DNA of 16,314 nucleotides from Actinomycetes bacterium (GCA_021850345.1 JAJZMN010000088.1:1-16314), one strand, 5' to 3'; counted from the stretch's first letter, positions 1-7,267 are shown. The notes: generated from the letters alone by a model not told the origin. A program made the numbers and translations.

Positions 1-408
1 TACCGGGACGTGCTGGGCTTTCGCCAGATCTCCCCGGACCGGGGGGACGGTTCCGGACTCCGCTTCCCCGCCGCCGCCTTTTCGTCCGCGTCCGGCAGAA
101 CCCACCACGAGCTGCTCCTCATCGAGGTGGGAGAGGACGCACAGCCCCAGCCTCACGGCCGGCGCGTCGGCCTCTACCACATCGGGCTCAAGGTCGGCGA
201 CACCGACGAGGAGCTCCGCGAGGCGCTCGAGCGGCTCCAGCAGGCGGGCGTGACGATCACGGGGGCGAGCGACCACACCGTGAGCCACAGCCTCTACGTC
301 CTCGACCCCGACGGCAACGAGCTCGAGCTCTACGTCGACGTTCCCAAGGCGGACTGGCGCTCCGACCCGAGCCTCGTGATGAGCTCCGTGAAGCCGCTGC
401 GCCTTTGA
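1..408 (+). CDS. VOC-family (glyoxalase/dioxygenase fold) protein, 5'-truncated by window edge
   Basis: The reading frame is open from base 1 and ends at TGA 406-408. The first visible residues, YRDVLGF, are the usual VOC-family turn after the first helix, so probably only about 20 N-terminal residues lie outside the window. A second beta-alpha-beta module follows, with a likely metal-ligand His in LYHIGLKV (about residues 58-65) and the family ending LDPDGNELELY, whose Glu is the other typical ligand. This is the one-domain, two-module form seen in glyoxalase I-like, fosfomycin-resistance-like and extradiol-dioxygenase-like proteins. The substrate cannot be told from the sequence. The stop overlaps the TTG start of the next gene (TTGA), so the two are probably translated together. 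The family call is firm; the enzyme activity is open. Confidence 0.85.
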   Translation, partial: YRDVLGFRQISPDRGDGSGLRFPAAAFSSASGRTHHELLLIEVGEDAQPQPHGRRVGLYHIGLKVGDTDEELREALERLQQAGVTITGASDHTVSHSLYVLDPDGNELELYVDVPKADWRSDPSLVMSSVKPLRL

Positions 409-1442
409 CCAGCCCCGTCTCCCGGGATGCCGGCGCCGCGGCGCAGCTCGGCGGGCCGGTCGTGCACCCGGCGCCCAATCCCTGGCTCGAGCGTCGCGTC
501 CTCGCCTACGCGCACCAGGGAGGTGCCTGGGAAGCGCCGTCGTCGACGCTGCACGCGGTCCGCGCGGCGATCGCAGCGGGCGCCACCGGCATCGAGCTCG
601 ACGTGCACGCGACCGCCGACGGGGAGCTCGTCGTGTCCCACGACGCGACGGTGGACCGCACCACCGACGGCAAGGGCGCGATCGCCTCCATGACGCTCGC
701 GGAGCTCCGGCAGCTCGACAACGCGTACTGGTTCATCCCCGGTGCCGACGCAACCCGGGGCGGGGATCCCGCCGAGTACCCTTTCCGGGGACGCGCACCC
801 GACGACCCCGACTTCCGGATCGCGACCCTCCGAGAGGTGCTCGAGGAGTTCCCCGGCGTCGTCCTCAACCTCGACGTGAAGCAGACGGCCCCCGAGGTCG
901 ACCCGTACGAGGAGGCGCTCGCACGCCTCCTCGCAGAGTACGAACGCCATGACGACGTCATCGTGGCGTCGTTCCTCGACAAGGCGACCGCGCGTTTTGC
1001 CACGCTCGCTCCCGGCGTGCCGACCTCCGCGGGAATGCTCGCGACGGCCGAGTTCTGGCGAGCCGTCCAGGAGGGGCAGTCCGAGCCTCCCGGCTGGCCG
1101 CCGGCGCCGGCAAGCCCGGTCGCGTTCCAGGTGCCCGAGACCTACGGCGAGTCGACGGTGGTGGACGAGCGGTTCGTGGAGGCCGCGCATGCGGCCGGCA
1201 TGGCGGTCCACGTCTGGACCGTCGAGGATGAGCCGAGCATGCGACGGCTCGTCGGCCTCGGTGTCGACGGGATCATCACCGACCTGCCGACGACGCTCTC
1301 CGGGGTCCTCGGCGACCTCGGTGCCGCCTGGCCAGGGCTGGGTGCAGCCGGGCCAGGGCTGGGTGCCGCCTGGCCAGGGCTGGGTGCCGCCTGGCCAGGC
1401 CTGGGTGCCGCCGGGCCAGGGGCAGCGGCCTCAGGTCTGTAG
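405..1442 (+). CDS. Glycerophosphodiester phosphodiesterase family protein with repeat-built C-terminal tail
   Basis: Expected to hydrolyse glycerophosphodiesters to sn-glycerol 3-phosphate and an alcohol on a metal-dependent TIM barrel. The N-terminal catalytic signature is present as AHQGGAWEAPSST (about residues 36-48), with Gln where most members have Arg in the HRG motif. The metal-binding strand ELDVHATADGELVVSHD follows, giving Glu/Asp and the second catalytic His. The barrel end VDGIITDLPTTL is at about residues 282-293. Beyond it the protein has no conserved domain, only roughly five copies of GAAWPGL-like heptads encoded by a 21-bp tandem repeat. I place the start at TTG 405 because it overlaps the upstream stop; a GTG at Val18/19 is a possible shorter start. 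There is no signal peptide, so a cytoplasmic enzyme is likely. Total 345 residues, somewhat longer than usual owing to the tail. Confidence 0.88.
   Translation: MTSPVSRDAGAAAQLGGPVVHPAPNPWLERRVLAYAHQGGAWEAPSSTLHAVRAAIAAGATGIELDVHATADGELVVSHDATVDRTTDGKGAIASMTLAELRQLDNAYWFIPGADATRGGDPAEYPFRGRAPDDPDFRIATLREVLEEFPGVVLNLDVKQTAPEVDPYEEALARLLAEYERHDDVIVASFLDKATARFATLAPGVPTSAGMLATAEFWRAVQEGQSEPPGWPPAPASPVAFQVPETYGESTVVDERFVEAAHAAGMAVHVWTVEDEPSMRRLVGLGVDGIITDLPTTLSGVLGDLGAAWPGLGAAGPGLGAAWPGLGAAWPGLGAAGPGAAASGL
1321..1420 (+). repeat. 21-bp tandem repeat, about 4.8 copies, in the GDPD tail
   Basis: Units begin at 1321, 1342, 1363, 1384 and 1405 with consensus gtgccgcctggccagggctg plus g. Copies differ by one to three bases. 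In the gene's frame they read as GAAWPGL-type heptads, and in the +1 frame as GQGWVPP. The unit is a multiple of three, so copy-number change keeps the frame open. The array starts right after the end of the barrel fold. Confidence 0.95.
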
Positions 1443-1477
1443 GAAGCCCACGCAGGCAGCGGCCCGGTCGGCTCCGG

Positions 1478-1561
1478 TCAGCCGCGGCCGCAGTTCGGCT
1501 TCTTGCCGTGGTTCGCCTTCTTCTTCCGACGCAACTTCCGCTTCACCGTCCGCTTCGACAC
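1478..1561 (-). CDS. Ribosomal protein bL37 (27 residues)
   Basis: Reading the minus strand from GTG 1561 gives a 27-residue, strongly basic peptide starting MSKRTVKRKLRR and ending KKKANHGKKPNCGRG. The C-terminal ANHGK(K/R)PN pattern and the Lys/Arg-rich start match the very small large-subunit protein bL37 described from the Mycobacterium smegmatis ribosome, as I recall it. No Shine-Dalgarno precedes it; a TAGTGT hexamer lies 8 nt before the start codon, so a leaderless mRNA is likely. It is a lone gene, divergent from the DUF192 gene and convergent with the phosphodiesterase gene. At this length automatic gene callers would probably miss it. An alternative is a chance basic ORF, but motif, start signal and position together make that unlikely. 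Confidence 0.75.
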   Translation of the reverse strand: MSKRTVKRKLRRKKKANHGKKPNCGRG

Positions 1562-1569
1562 GGCCGAGG

Positions 1570-1575
1570 ACACTA
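1570..1575 (-). promoter_or_regulatory. -10 element of bL37 (TAGTGT)
   Basis: On the minus strand TAGTGT ends 8 nt before the GTG at 1561. I see no recognisable -35. The spacing puts the transcription start at or next to the start codon. Confidence 0.55.
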
Positions 1576-1588
1576 GCGCAGCTCGGAG

Positions 1589-1594
1589 TAGTTT
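1589..1594 (+). promoter_or_regulatory. -10 element of the DUF192 gene (TAGTTT)
   Basis: TAGTTT ends 9 nt before ATG 1604, consistent with a leaderless or near-leaderless transcript. It lies back to back with the bL37 -10; only 13 bp separate the two hexamers. Confidence 0.55.
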
Positions 1595-1603
1595 CTGGCA
1601 CGC

Positions 1604-1945
1604 ATGCGGACGGTGTGGCTGTTGCGCGGCGGGGACGTGCTCGCCTCCGGTGAGGTCGCCGAGACGCTCTTCGACCGCGCCCGCGGGCTCCTGGGCCACC
1701 ACCACTACGACGGCGCGCTCCTGCTCATGCACTCCCGGGCGGTCCACACGGCCGGGATGCGCTTCGCCGTCGACGTCGCCTTCTTGGACAAAGATCTGAA
1801 GGTGCTGGCGACCACCACCGTGCGCGCCTGGAGCGCGGCCTTCCCCAGACGCGGTACCGCGCACGTCCTCGAGGCGCAGGCCGGCGCCTTCGAGCGGTGG
1901 CGGCTGAAGCCGGGCGACCAGATCGAGATCCGCGAGACGGCGTGA
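1604..1945 (+). CDS. DUF192 family protein
   Basis: A 113-residue protein with the DUF192 core: LFDRARGLLGH, then VHTAGMRFAVDVAFLDKD (the family's H-T-x-x-M-x-F-x-I/V-D signature) and a C-terminal LKPGDQIEI strand. The domain fills the whole protein. There is no signal peptide, unlike many members, so it is predicted cytoplasmic. Biochemical function of the family is not established. ATG 1604 is preferred because TAGTTT sits 9 nt upstream and no earlier start gives a better N-terminus. Its stop overlaps the rsmI start (GTGA, 1942-1945), so it leads the rsmI-ispE run. Confidence 0.88.
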   Translation: MRTVWLLRGGDVLASGEVAETLFDRARGLLGHHHYDGALLLMHSRAVHTAGMRFAVDVAFLDKDLKVLATTTVRAWSAAFPRRGTAHVLEAQAGAFERWRLKPGDQIEIRETA

Positions 1946-2895
1946 GCGGGGCTGGCGGGTCCCTCGTCCTCGTCGCCACGCCGATCGGCAACCTTGGCGA
2001 CCTCTCGCCACGGGCGGTCGAGATGCTGCGCGCGGCGGATCTCGTGTGCTGCGAGGACACCCGTCGGACCCGGGTGCTGCTCAGTGCCGCGGGCATCCCC
2101 GCGGCGGGCAGGCTCCGCTCGCTCCATGCGCACAACGAAGCCGTGAGGATCCCCGAGCTGCTGGCTGCCCTCGCAGGCGGCAAGACGGTGGCGGTGGTGA
2201 CGGACGCGGGCATGCCCGCGATCTCGGACCCCGGCACCCGGCTGGTCGGCGCTGCTGCCGGGGCCGGCGTGCAGGTGACGGTCGTCCCCGGACCATCGGC
2301 CGTGCTCGCCGCGCTCGTGGTGAGCGGGCTGCCGACGGACCGTTTCTGCGTCGAGGGCTTCCTGCCGCGTGCAGGGTCGGGGCGCCGCCGCCGGCTCGAC
2401 GCGATCGTGACGGACCCGCGTACGACCGTGGTTCTCGAGTCCCCGCAGCGGTTGGCGGGCACGTTGCGCGATCTCGCGGCGCGCGCACCGGGACGGAACC
2501 TCGCCGTCTGCAGGGAGCTGACCAAGCTCCACGAGGAGGTCTGGCGGGGGACGGCCGCTGCCGCAGCCGAGCACTTCTCGGAGAGATCGGTCAGAGGCGA
2601 AGTGGTGCTGGTGGTCGGAGGGGCGGACGACGCCCGGACCGCCGGCAGCCCGCCTTCCGAGGCGACGGTCGCAGGGGCTGTGGCGGGGGCGCTCGCGTCG
2701 GGTCTGTCCGTCCGCGACGCAGCGGACGTCGTGGCGAAGGCGCTCGGCGTGAGCCGCCGTCGCGCCTACGGGGCTGCCGTGACGGCCCGACACGACGCCC
2801 GGGAGGCGCCGCCGGCCGGCGCGTCGAGCCGCCCGAGTGTGCAAAAGAAGGTGCAGGACGAAGAGCAGCCTCGCGGGAACGGCCACCCCGGCTGA
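1942..2895 (+). CDS. rsmI: 16S rRNA (cytidine(1402)-2'-O)-methyltransferase
   Basis: Uses S-adenosylmethionine to methylate the 2'-OH of C1402 in 16S rRNA at the ribosomal decoding centre. The tetrapyrrole-methylase fold is seen in LVLVATPIGNLGDLSPRA at the N-terminus, CCEDTRRTR, the VTDAGMPAISDPG cofactor loop, VVPGPSAVLAAL and ESPQRL, then CRELTKLHEEVWRGT, all typical of RsmI. The start is GTG 1942, which gives the expected N-terminus and a GTGA overlap with the DUF192 stop; frame-open sequence further upstream lacks RsmI features. The last 30 or so residues after the small C-terminal helical domain are polar and unconserved-looking. At 317 residues it is slightly longer than the typical 280-290. 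The later gene rsmA modifies the same subunit. Confidence 0.95.
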   Translation: MSGAGGSLVLVATPIGNLGDLSPRAVEMLRAADLVCCEDTRRTRVLLSAAGIPAAGRLRSLHAHNEAVRIPELLAALAGGKTVAVVTDAGMPAISDPGTRLVGAAAGAGVQVTVVPGPSAVLAALVVSGLPTDRFCVEGFLPRAGSGRRRRLDAIVTDPRTTVVLESPQRLAGTLRDLAARAPGRNLAVCRELTKLHEEVWRGTAAAAAEHFSERSVRGEVVLVVGGADDARTAGSPPSEATVAGAVAGALASGLSVRDAADVVAKALGVSRRRAYGAAVTARHDAREAPPAGASSRPSVQKKVQDEEQPRGNGHPG

Positions 2896-2901
2896 CGCCG
2901 G

Positions 2902-2907
2902 TACTCT
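2902..2907 (+). promoter_or_regulatory. -10 element of metG (TACTCT)
   Basis: TACTCT ends 7 nt before GTG 2915, in the 19-nt gap after rsmI. It suggests an internal promoter giving a leaderless metG transcript in addition to readthrough from upstream. Confidence 0.55.
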
Positions 2908-2914
2908 ACGGGCG

Positions 2915-4489
2915 GTGCCCCCCTTCTACGTCACGACGCCGATCTACTACGTCAACGACGTACCGCACGTCGGACACGCCTACACCACCGTGAACGCGGA
3001 CGCCCTTGCGCGCTGGCACCGCCTGTGTGGCGACGAAGTCCTCTTCCTCACCGGCACCGACGAGCACGGGGCGAAGGTGGAGGAAGCGGCTTTTGAGCAC
3101 GGGATGTCCCCTCAAGAGTGGGCCGACAAGGTGGTGCAGCGTTTTCTCGGCGCGTGGCGCGAGCTCGACATCGCGAACGACGACTTCATCCGCACGACCG
3201 AGCCCCGGCACCACCATGCCGTCCAGGAGTTTCTGCAGCGCATCTACGACAACGGCTTCATCCGCCTCGACACCTACCGCGGGCTGTACTGCGTGTCGTG
3301 CGAGGACTACTACACCCAAGAGCAGCTCGTCGACGGCAACTGCCCGGTCCACGGGCGGCCCGTGGTCGAGATGGAGGAGGAGAACTACTTCTTCGAGCTC
3401 TCGAAGTTCGAGGACCGTCTCTTGGCGTGGTACGAGGACTACCCCGACGCGATCCGCCCGGCGACGAAGCGCAACGAGGCGCTGAGCTTCGTGAGGGGAG
3501 GCTTGAAGGACATCTCGATCACCCGCACGTCGCTGCGCTGGGGCGTACCGGTCCCCTGGGACCAGGGTCACGTCTTCTACGTGTGGTACGACGCGCTCAT
3601 CAACTACCTCACCGCGATCGGCTACGGCGCCGACGAGGAGCGCTGGCACCACTGGTGGCCGGCGGTCCACCACCTGATGGGCAAGGAGATCATCCGCTTC
3701 CACTGCGTGTGGTGGCCCGCGATGTGCATGGCGGCAGGGGTCGATCCCCCGTCTCACCTCTTCGTGCACGGCTGGCTGCTCGTCGGCGGCCAGAAGCTCT
3801 CGAAGACGCTGGTGAAGCAGCAAGCGAAGATCGACGAGTTGGACGGAGAAGGCGACGAGCGGCCGGAGCGGCCCGTGCGGCTGACCGACATCGCCCCGCA
3901 GGCGCTCACCGAGGACTTCGGCGTGGACGCCACCCGCTACCACCTCCTGCGCGACGTGCCGTTCGGGACCGACGGCGACTTCTCCTACGAGGGCATGGTG
4001 TCGCGCTACAACGCGGACCTGGCCAACAACCTCGGCAATTTGGTCGCGCGTGTGGCGACGGTCGTCGGGGCGAAGTGCGGTGGTGTCGGCCCCGCACCCG
4101 ACCCGCAGAGCCACCTCGCGACAATCGCGGGCGAGGTGGTGTCGAGCGCGGCCGACGCGTGGCAGCGGCTCGCCCCCCACGAAGCCCTCGAAGCCACCTG
4201 GCGGATCATCGGTGCCGCCAACGCCGCGCTGGAGGCCGCCGAGCCATGGAAGCAGGAACCTGGTCCTGCGGTGGACGCAGTGCTCGGCGACGCCCTCGAA
4301 GTGCTCCGTCTCGTGAGCCTGCTCGTCTCCCCGGCGATGCCGTCCACGGCGGCGGAGATCTGGCGGAGGATCGGCCTCGACGGTGCGCCCGGAGACCGCC
4401 GGCTGCCCGCCGACGCCGCGTGGGGCGGCTACCCCGGTGGCGTGCCGGTCGTGAAGGGTGATCCGCTCTTCCCGCGGCGCAAGGCTTAG
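2915..4489 (+). CDS. metG: Methionyl-tRNA synthetase (class I)
   Basis: Charges tRNA-Met with methionine using ATP. The start GTG 2915 gives MPPFYVTTPIYYVNDVPHVG, with the HIGH-type motif HVGH at residues 18-21. GTDEHG follows at 47-52. A single zinc knuckle is formed by Cys126, Cys129, Cys143 and His146. The anticodon-side signature KLSKT (for KMSKS) is at 294-298. Directly after it comes a charged stretch of about 25 residues (299-323, KQQAKIDELDGEGDERPERP) not usual at this point, before the family sequence resumes with FGVDATRYHLLRDVPFGTDG. The protein ends after the helical anticodon-binding domain (524 residues) and has no C-terminal Trbp111-like tRNA-binding domain, as in other short MetRS. 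The tatD start follows its stop after two bases. Confidence 0.97.
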   Translation: MPPFYVTTPIYYVNDVPHVGHAYTTVNADALARWHRLCGDEVLFLTGTDEHGAKVEEAAFEHGMSPQEWADKVVQRFLGAWRELDIANDDFIRTTEPRHHHAVQEFLQRIYDNGFIRLDTYRGLYCVSCEDYYTQEQLVDGNCPVHGRPVVEMEEENYFFELSKFEDRLLAWYEDYPDAIRPATKRNEALSFVRGGLKDISITRTSLRWGVPVPWDQGHVFYVWYDALINYLTAIGYGADEERWHHWWPAVHHLMGKEIIRFHCVWWPAMCMAAGVDPPSHLFVHGWLLVGGQKLSKTLVKQQAKIDELDGEGDERPERPVRLTDIAPQALTEDFGVDATRYHLLRDVPFGTDGDFSYEGMVSRYNADLANNLGNLVARVATVVGAKCGGVGPAPDPQSHLATIAGEVVSSAADAWQRLAPHEALEATWRIIGAANAALEAAEPWKQEPGPAVDAVLGDALEVLRLVSLLVSPAMPSTAAEIWRRIGLDGAPGDRRLPADAAWGGYPGGVPVVKGDPLFPRRKA

Positions 4490-4491
4490 CG

Positions 4492-5409
4492 ATGTCCGCC
4501 GGCGGCGCTTCCGCTGCGCTCGAGTGGGTGGACTCCCACTCGCACCTCCAGGACCCCTATCTCCTCGGCGAGCGGGGACCGCAGCCCCTGCGTCCGGTGC
4601 GAGCGGAGGAGCGCGGGGACCAAGAAGCGCGCCCCGAAGCCGGCGATCTCCTTGCAGGCCCGTTGCGGCGGGCCGCGGACGCCGGCGTCCGGCGGATCGT
4701 GTGCGTCGGCACCGGACCGGCCACGTCGAAAGAGGCCCTCGCACTCGCCGGCCGCAGCGCGCGCGGCGAGCTCGACGGAGGGGCCCCAGCGCTGTGGGCG
4801 ACCGCCGGTCTGCATCCTCATGATGCGTCGGAGGGCACGGACGAGACGATCGCCCTTCTCGAGGAGGCGGTCGCTCGCGGGGACGCGGCGGCGCAGGGTG
4901 GCCGGCTGGTCGCGGTGGGCGAGTGCGGGCTCGACTACCACTACGAGCACTCGCCGCGCGACGTCCAACGACGCGCCTTCGCAGAGCAGGTCGCCGTGGC
5001 GCACCGGTTGAGGCTCGCGCTCGTCGTGCACGCTCGCGACGCCTGGGACGACCTCTTCGACGTCCTGCGCGGCGAGGGAGTGCCGGAGAGGACCGTGCTC
5101 CACTGCTTCACCGGGGGCAGCGATGAGGCGAGGCGGTGCCTCGACGCGGGCATGGTCCTGTCGTTCAGCGGCATCGTGACCTTCAAGAACGCGGCTGGCG
5201 TGCGCGAGGCCGTGTCGCTGTGCCCCATCGACCGCCTGCTCGTCGAGACGGACAGCCCGTTTCTTGCGCCGGTGCCGCATCGCGGCAGGACCAACGAGCC
5301 CTCGTACGTGCCGCTGGTCGGCGCAGCGGTCGCCGAGGTGAAGGGCCTCGATCCCGCAGACGTCGCGATGGCGTCGAGCGCGACGGCGGCGGGGGTGTTC
5401 GGTCTTTGA
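4492..5409 (+). CDS. tatD: TatD family metal-dependent hydrolase (DNase)
   Basis: TatD proteins are metal-dependent nucleases on a TIM-barrel amidohydrolase fold, linked to DNA-fragment or oxidative-damage processing. All expected metal and catalytic positions are visible: DSHSH (Asp14, His16, His18), Glu144 in VGECGLDYHY, His180 in VVHARDA, His204 in LHCFTGG and Asp254 in ETDSPFLAP. After DSHSHLQD there is an extra polar stretch of about 25 residues (about 22-46) where most members go straight into the first barrel helix. Position between metG and rsmA is a widespread bacterial arrangement. ATG 4492 is two bases after the metG stop, with no Shine-Dalgarno, so expression probably depends on coupling. 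305 residues. Confidence 0.93.
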   Translation: MSAGGASAALEWVDSHSHLQDPYLLGERGPQPLRPVRAEERGDQEARPEAGDLLAGPLRRAADAGVRRIVCVGTGPATSKEALALAGRSARGELDGGAPALWATAGLHPHDASEGTDETIALLEEAVARGDAAAQGGRLVAVGECGLDYHYEHSPRDVQRRAFAEQVAVAHRLRLALVVHARDAWDDLFDVLRGEGVPERTVLHCFTGGSDEARRCLDAGMVLSFSGIVTFKNAAGVREAVSLCPIDRLLVETDSPFLAPVPHRGRTNEPSYVPLVGAAVAEVKGLDPADVAMASSATAAGVFGL

Positions 5410-6263
5410 CGACCGGCCCGGTCGAGCTGGGGGCCGCGGACGTCCGCCGGCTGATGGAAGCGCACGGGCTGAGGGCCAGCAAGGCGCTTGGGCAGCACTT
5501 CGTCGCCGACCCCAACACGATCCGGCGCATCGTCCGCCTCGCCGGCGTGGAGGCCTCCTCGCACGTCGTCGAGATCGGTGCCGGTCTCGGCTCCCTCACC
5601 CTCGCGCTCGGGAGGACCGGCGCCGAGGTGGTCGCGGTCGAGCTCGACCGTCGCCTCGTGCCGGTCCTGCGCTCGTTGGTCGCGCCGTTCCCGAACGTGC
5701 GAGTCGTCCAGGAGGACGGGCTGCGCGTCGACTGGCAGCACCTCCTCGTGACCGCCGGCCCGTGGGAGCTCGTTGCCAACCTTCCGTACAACGTCGCGAC
5801 GCCGATCGTGATACGCACCCTCGAGGAGGCGCCGCACGTTCGTTCGCTGCTCGTGATGGTCCAGCGGGAGGTCGGCGAACGGCTCGCCGCGGCGCCGGGG
5901 TCGCGCGCGTACGGCGCGGTCTCGGTGAAAGTGAACTACTGGGCGCACGCGTCGCTCGTCGGCACGGTGCCGCCGACCGTGTTCTTCCCGAGGCCGTCGG
6001 TCGAGTCCGCGCTCGTGCGCATCGACCGGCGCGACGTTCCGGCGGTCGCCCTCGAGCTCGTCTCCTACGAGCGACTGTGCGCAGTGGTGCACGCGGCGTT
6101 CGGGCAGCGACGCAAGATGCTGCGGCGGTCGCTCGCCGCCGTCGTGCCTCCGGAGGCGTTCGGCGCCGCCGGGATCGCTCCCACCGCGCGCGCAGAGGAG
6201 CTCGACGTCGCGCAGTGGGGGGCGCTCGCAGCGCACGCGACGTTCCCGGCGGTCCCGACGTGA
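5406..6263 (+). CDS. rsmA: 16S rRNA (adenine(1518)-N6/adenine(1519)-N6)-dimethyltransferase
   Basis: Dimethylates A1518 and A1519 in the 3'-terminal helix of 16S rRNA (KsgA). The sequence shows the family entry ASKALGQHFVADPNTI, the SAM-binding EIGAGLGSLT (residues 56-65), the acidic VELDRRL, EDGLRV and the catalytic motif NLPYN (125-129). The C-terminal part has FFPRPSVESALVRI and FGQRRKMLRRSL, both typical. The start is TTG 5406, overlapping the tatD stop as TTGA; no ATG or GTG in frame would leave a complete N-terminus. 285 residues, normal length. The stop overlaps the ispE start (GTGA). Confidence 0.96.
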   Translation: MTTGPVELGAADVRRLMEAHGLRASKALGQHFVADPNTIRRIVRLAGVEASSHVVEIGAGLGSLTLALGRTGAEVVAVELDRRLVPVLRSLVAPFPNVRVVQEDGLRVDWQHLLVTAGPWELVANLPYNVATPIVIRTLEEAPHVRSLLVMVQREVGERLAAAPGSRAYGAVSVKVNYWAHASLVGTVPPTVFFPRPSVESALVRIDRRDVPAVALELVSYERLCAVVHAAFGQRRKMLRRSLAAVVPPEAFGAAGIAPTARAEELDVAQWGALAAHATFPAVPT

Positions 6264-7114
6264 CCCCGCGTCCGTGCCGGGACCGCGGCGACGACCGTGC
6301 GCTCGTGCTGGTCGCGCCGGCCAAGCTGACCGTCACGCTCGAGGTGGTCGGGAGGCGCCCCGACGGCTACCACGACATCGACGCGGAGATGGTCACCTTG
6401 GACCTTTGTGACCGGCTCGTCGTCGACCCCGACGGCGACGGTCTCGAGGTCGTCGCGGCCCCCGATGCGCGCGCCGACGGGCTCCCGCGTGGACCGGGGA
6501 ACCTCGTCTGCCGCGCGCTCGCAGTGGCAGGGCGGCGTGCCGGGGTGCGCGTGGAGAAGCGGATCCCGGTCGGCGGCGGGCTCGGCGGGGGATCGGCGGA
6601 CGCGGCGGCGATCCTTCGATGGGCCGGGATGGACGACCTCGAAGTCGCCGCGACGCTCGGCGGGGACGTGCCGTTCTGCACCGTGGGCGGACGCGCGCGG
6701 GTCGAGGGGATCGGCGAGCGCGTGACGCCGCTGGCATACGTGCAGCGGGACTTCGTGCTCCTCGTCCCGCCCTTCGGCGTGGATACCGCCGCCGTCTACC
6801 GGCGGTGGGACGACCTGGCGGCAGGCGGCGAGACCGGCAGGAGCGCGGGTCCGAACCAGCTCACCCCCGCTGCCCTGGAGGTCGAGCCCCGTCTCATGGC
6901 CTGGCGCGACCTGCTCGCGGAGGCGAGCGGAGGAACGCCGGTGCTCGCGGGGAGCGGGTCCACCTGGTTCGTCGAGGGATCGGTCGAGGAGCTCGGGATG
7001 CCACCAAGAGAAGTACTCGTGCTCGGCCGCGAGGCGGGGCGCCTCATCCCGGTTCGCACGGTGCCGGCCGGATGGGCCGGTGACGGAGCGGGCGGCCAGG
7101 CCCCCGAGGGGTAG
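6260..7114 (+). CDS. ispE: 4-diphosphocytidyl-2-C-methyl-D-erythritol kinase
   Basis: ATP-dependent kinase of the MEP (non-mevalonate) isoprenoid pathway, a GHMP-superfamily enzyme. It shows APAKLTVTLEVVGRRPDGYH near the N-terminus (catalytic Lys22), the ATP loop PVGGGLGGGSADAAA (about 103-117), LGGDVPFC with catalytic Asp136, and the C-terminal GHMP loop VLAGSGSTWF. The start GTG 6260 overlaps the rsmA stop and leaves a short polar N-terminal extension of about 15 residues. 284 residues, normal for the family. Its stop is six bases from the stop of bS22 on the opposite strand. It tells us the organism makes isoprenoids by the MEP route. Confidence 0.95.
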   Translation: MTPRPCRDRGDDRALVLVAPAKLTVTLEVVGRRPDGYHDIDAEMVTLDLCDRLVVDPDGDGLEVVAAPDARADGLPRGPGNLVCRALAVAGRRAGVRVEKRIPVGGGLGGGSADAAAILRWAGMDDLEVAATLGGDVPFCTVGGRARVEGIGERVTPLAYVQRDFVLLVPPFGVDTAAVYRRWDDLAAGGETGRSAGPNQLTPAALEVEPRLMAWRDLLAEASGGTPVLAGSGSTWFVEGSVEELGMPPREVLVLGREAGRLIPVRTVPAGWAGDGAGGQAPEG

Positions 7115-7120
7115 GGCCGG

Positions 7121-7219
7121 CTACTTGCCCGCGCGCCGTTGCCAGCGCGTGGCCTTCAGCATCTTCTTGTGCTTCTTCTTCCGCATTCGCTTGCGGCGCT
7201 TCTTGATCAGCGATCCCAT
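7121..7219 (-). CDS. Ribosomal protein bS22 (AURKAIP1/COX24 domain protein)
   Basis: A 32-residue, almost wholly basic peptide beginning MGSLIKKRRKRMRKKKHKK and ending TRWQRRAGK. This closely follows the AURKAIP1/COX24-domain small proteins of actinobacteria, identified as small-subunit protein bS22 in the mycobacterial ribosome. It is complete: ATG 7219 to TAG at 7121. There is no Shine-Dalgarno; TAACCT lies 10 nt upstream of the start, so a leaderless mRNA is plausible. The gene stands alone, convergent with ispE (6 bp between stops) and in the same direction as the small ORF and two-component genes. I am confident of the family; it is too short for most gene callers. Confidence 0.92.
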   Translation of the reverse strand: MGSLIKKRRKRMRKKKHKKMLKATRWQRRAGK

Positions 7220-7229
7220 GGCTCGGGGG

Positions 7230-7235
7230 AGGTTA
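7230..7235 (-). promoter_or_regulatory. -10 element of bS22 (TAACCT)
   Basis: On the minus strand TAACCT ends 10 nt before the ATG at 7219. No -35 is evident. It lies between the end of the small ORF at 7268 and bS22, so bS22 probably has its own promoter. Confidence 0.5.
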
Positions 7236-7267
7236 CAGGGCCGGCGTGCAAGCCGCCACGTCGGCGC

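Noticed and set aside
1321..1420. CRISPR or intergenic satellite repeat
   Set aside because: The units are directly joined without spacers and lie inside an open reading frame.
949..1653. Plus-strand frame reading PPGQGWVPP repeats
   Set aside because: The phosphodiesterase frame through the same repeat is continuous with a complete barrel, and this frame upstream is an Arg/Ser-rich shadow. Base differences between units do not favour this frame.
2906..4744. 612-codon open frame on the minus strand
   Set aside because: Antisense to metG, whose motifs are complete. It has no recognisable domain.
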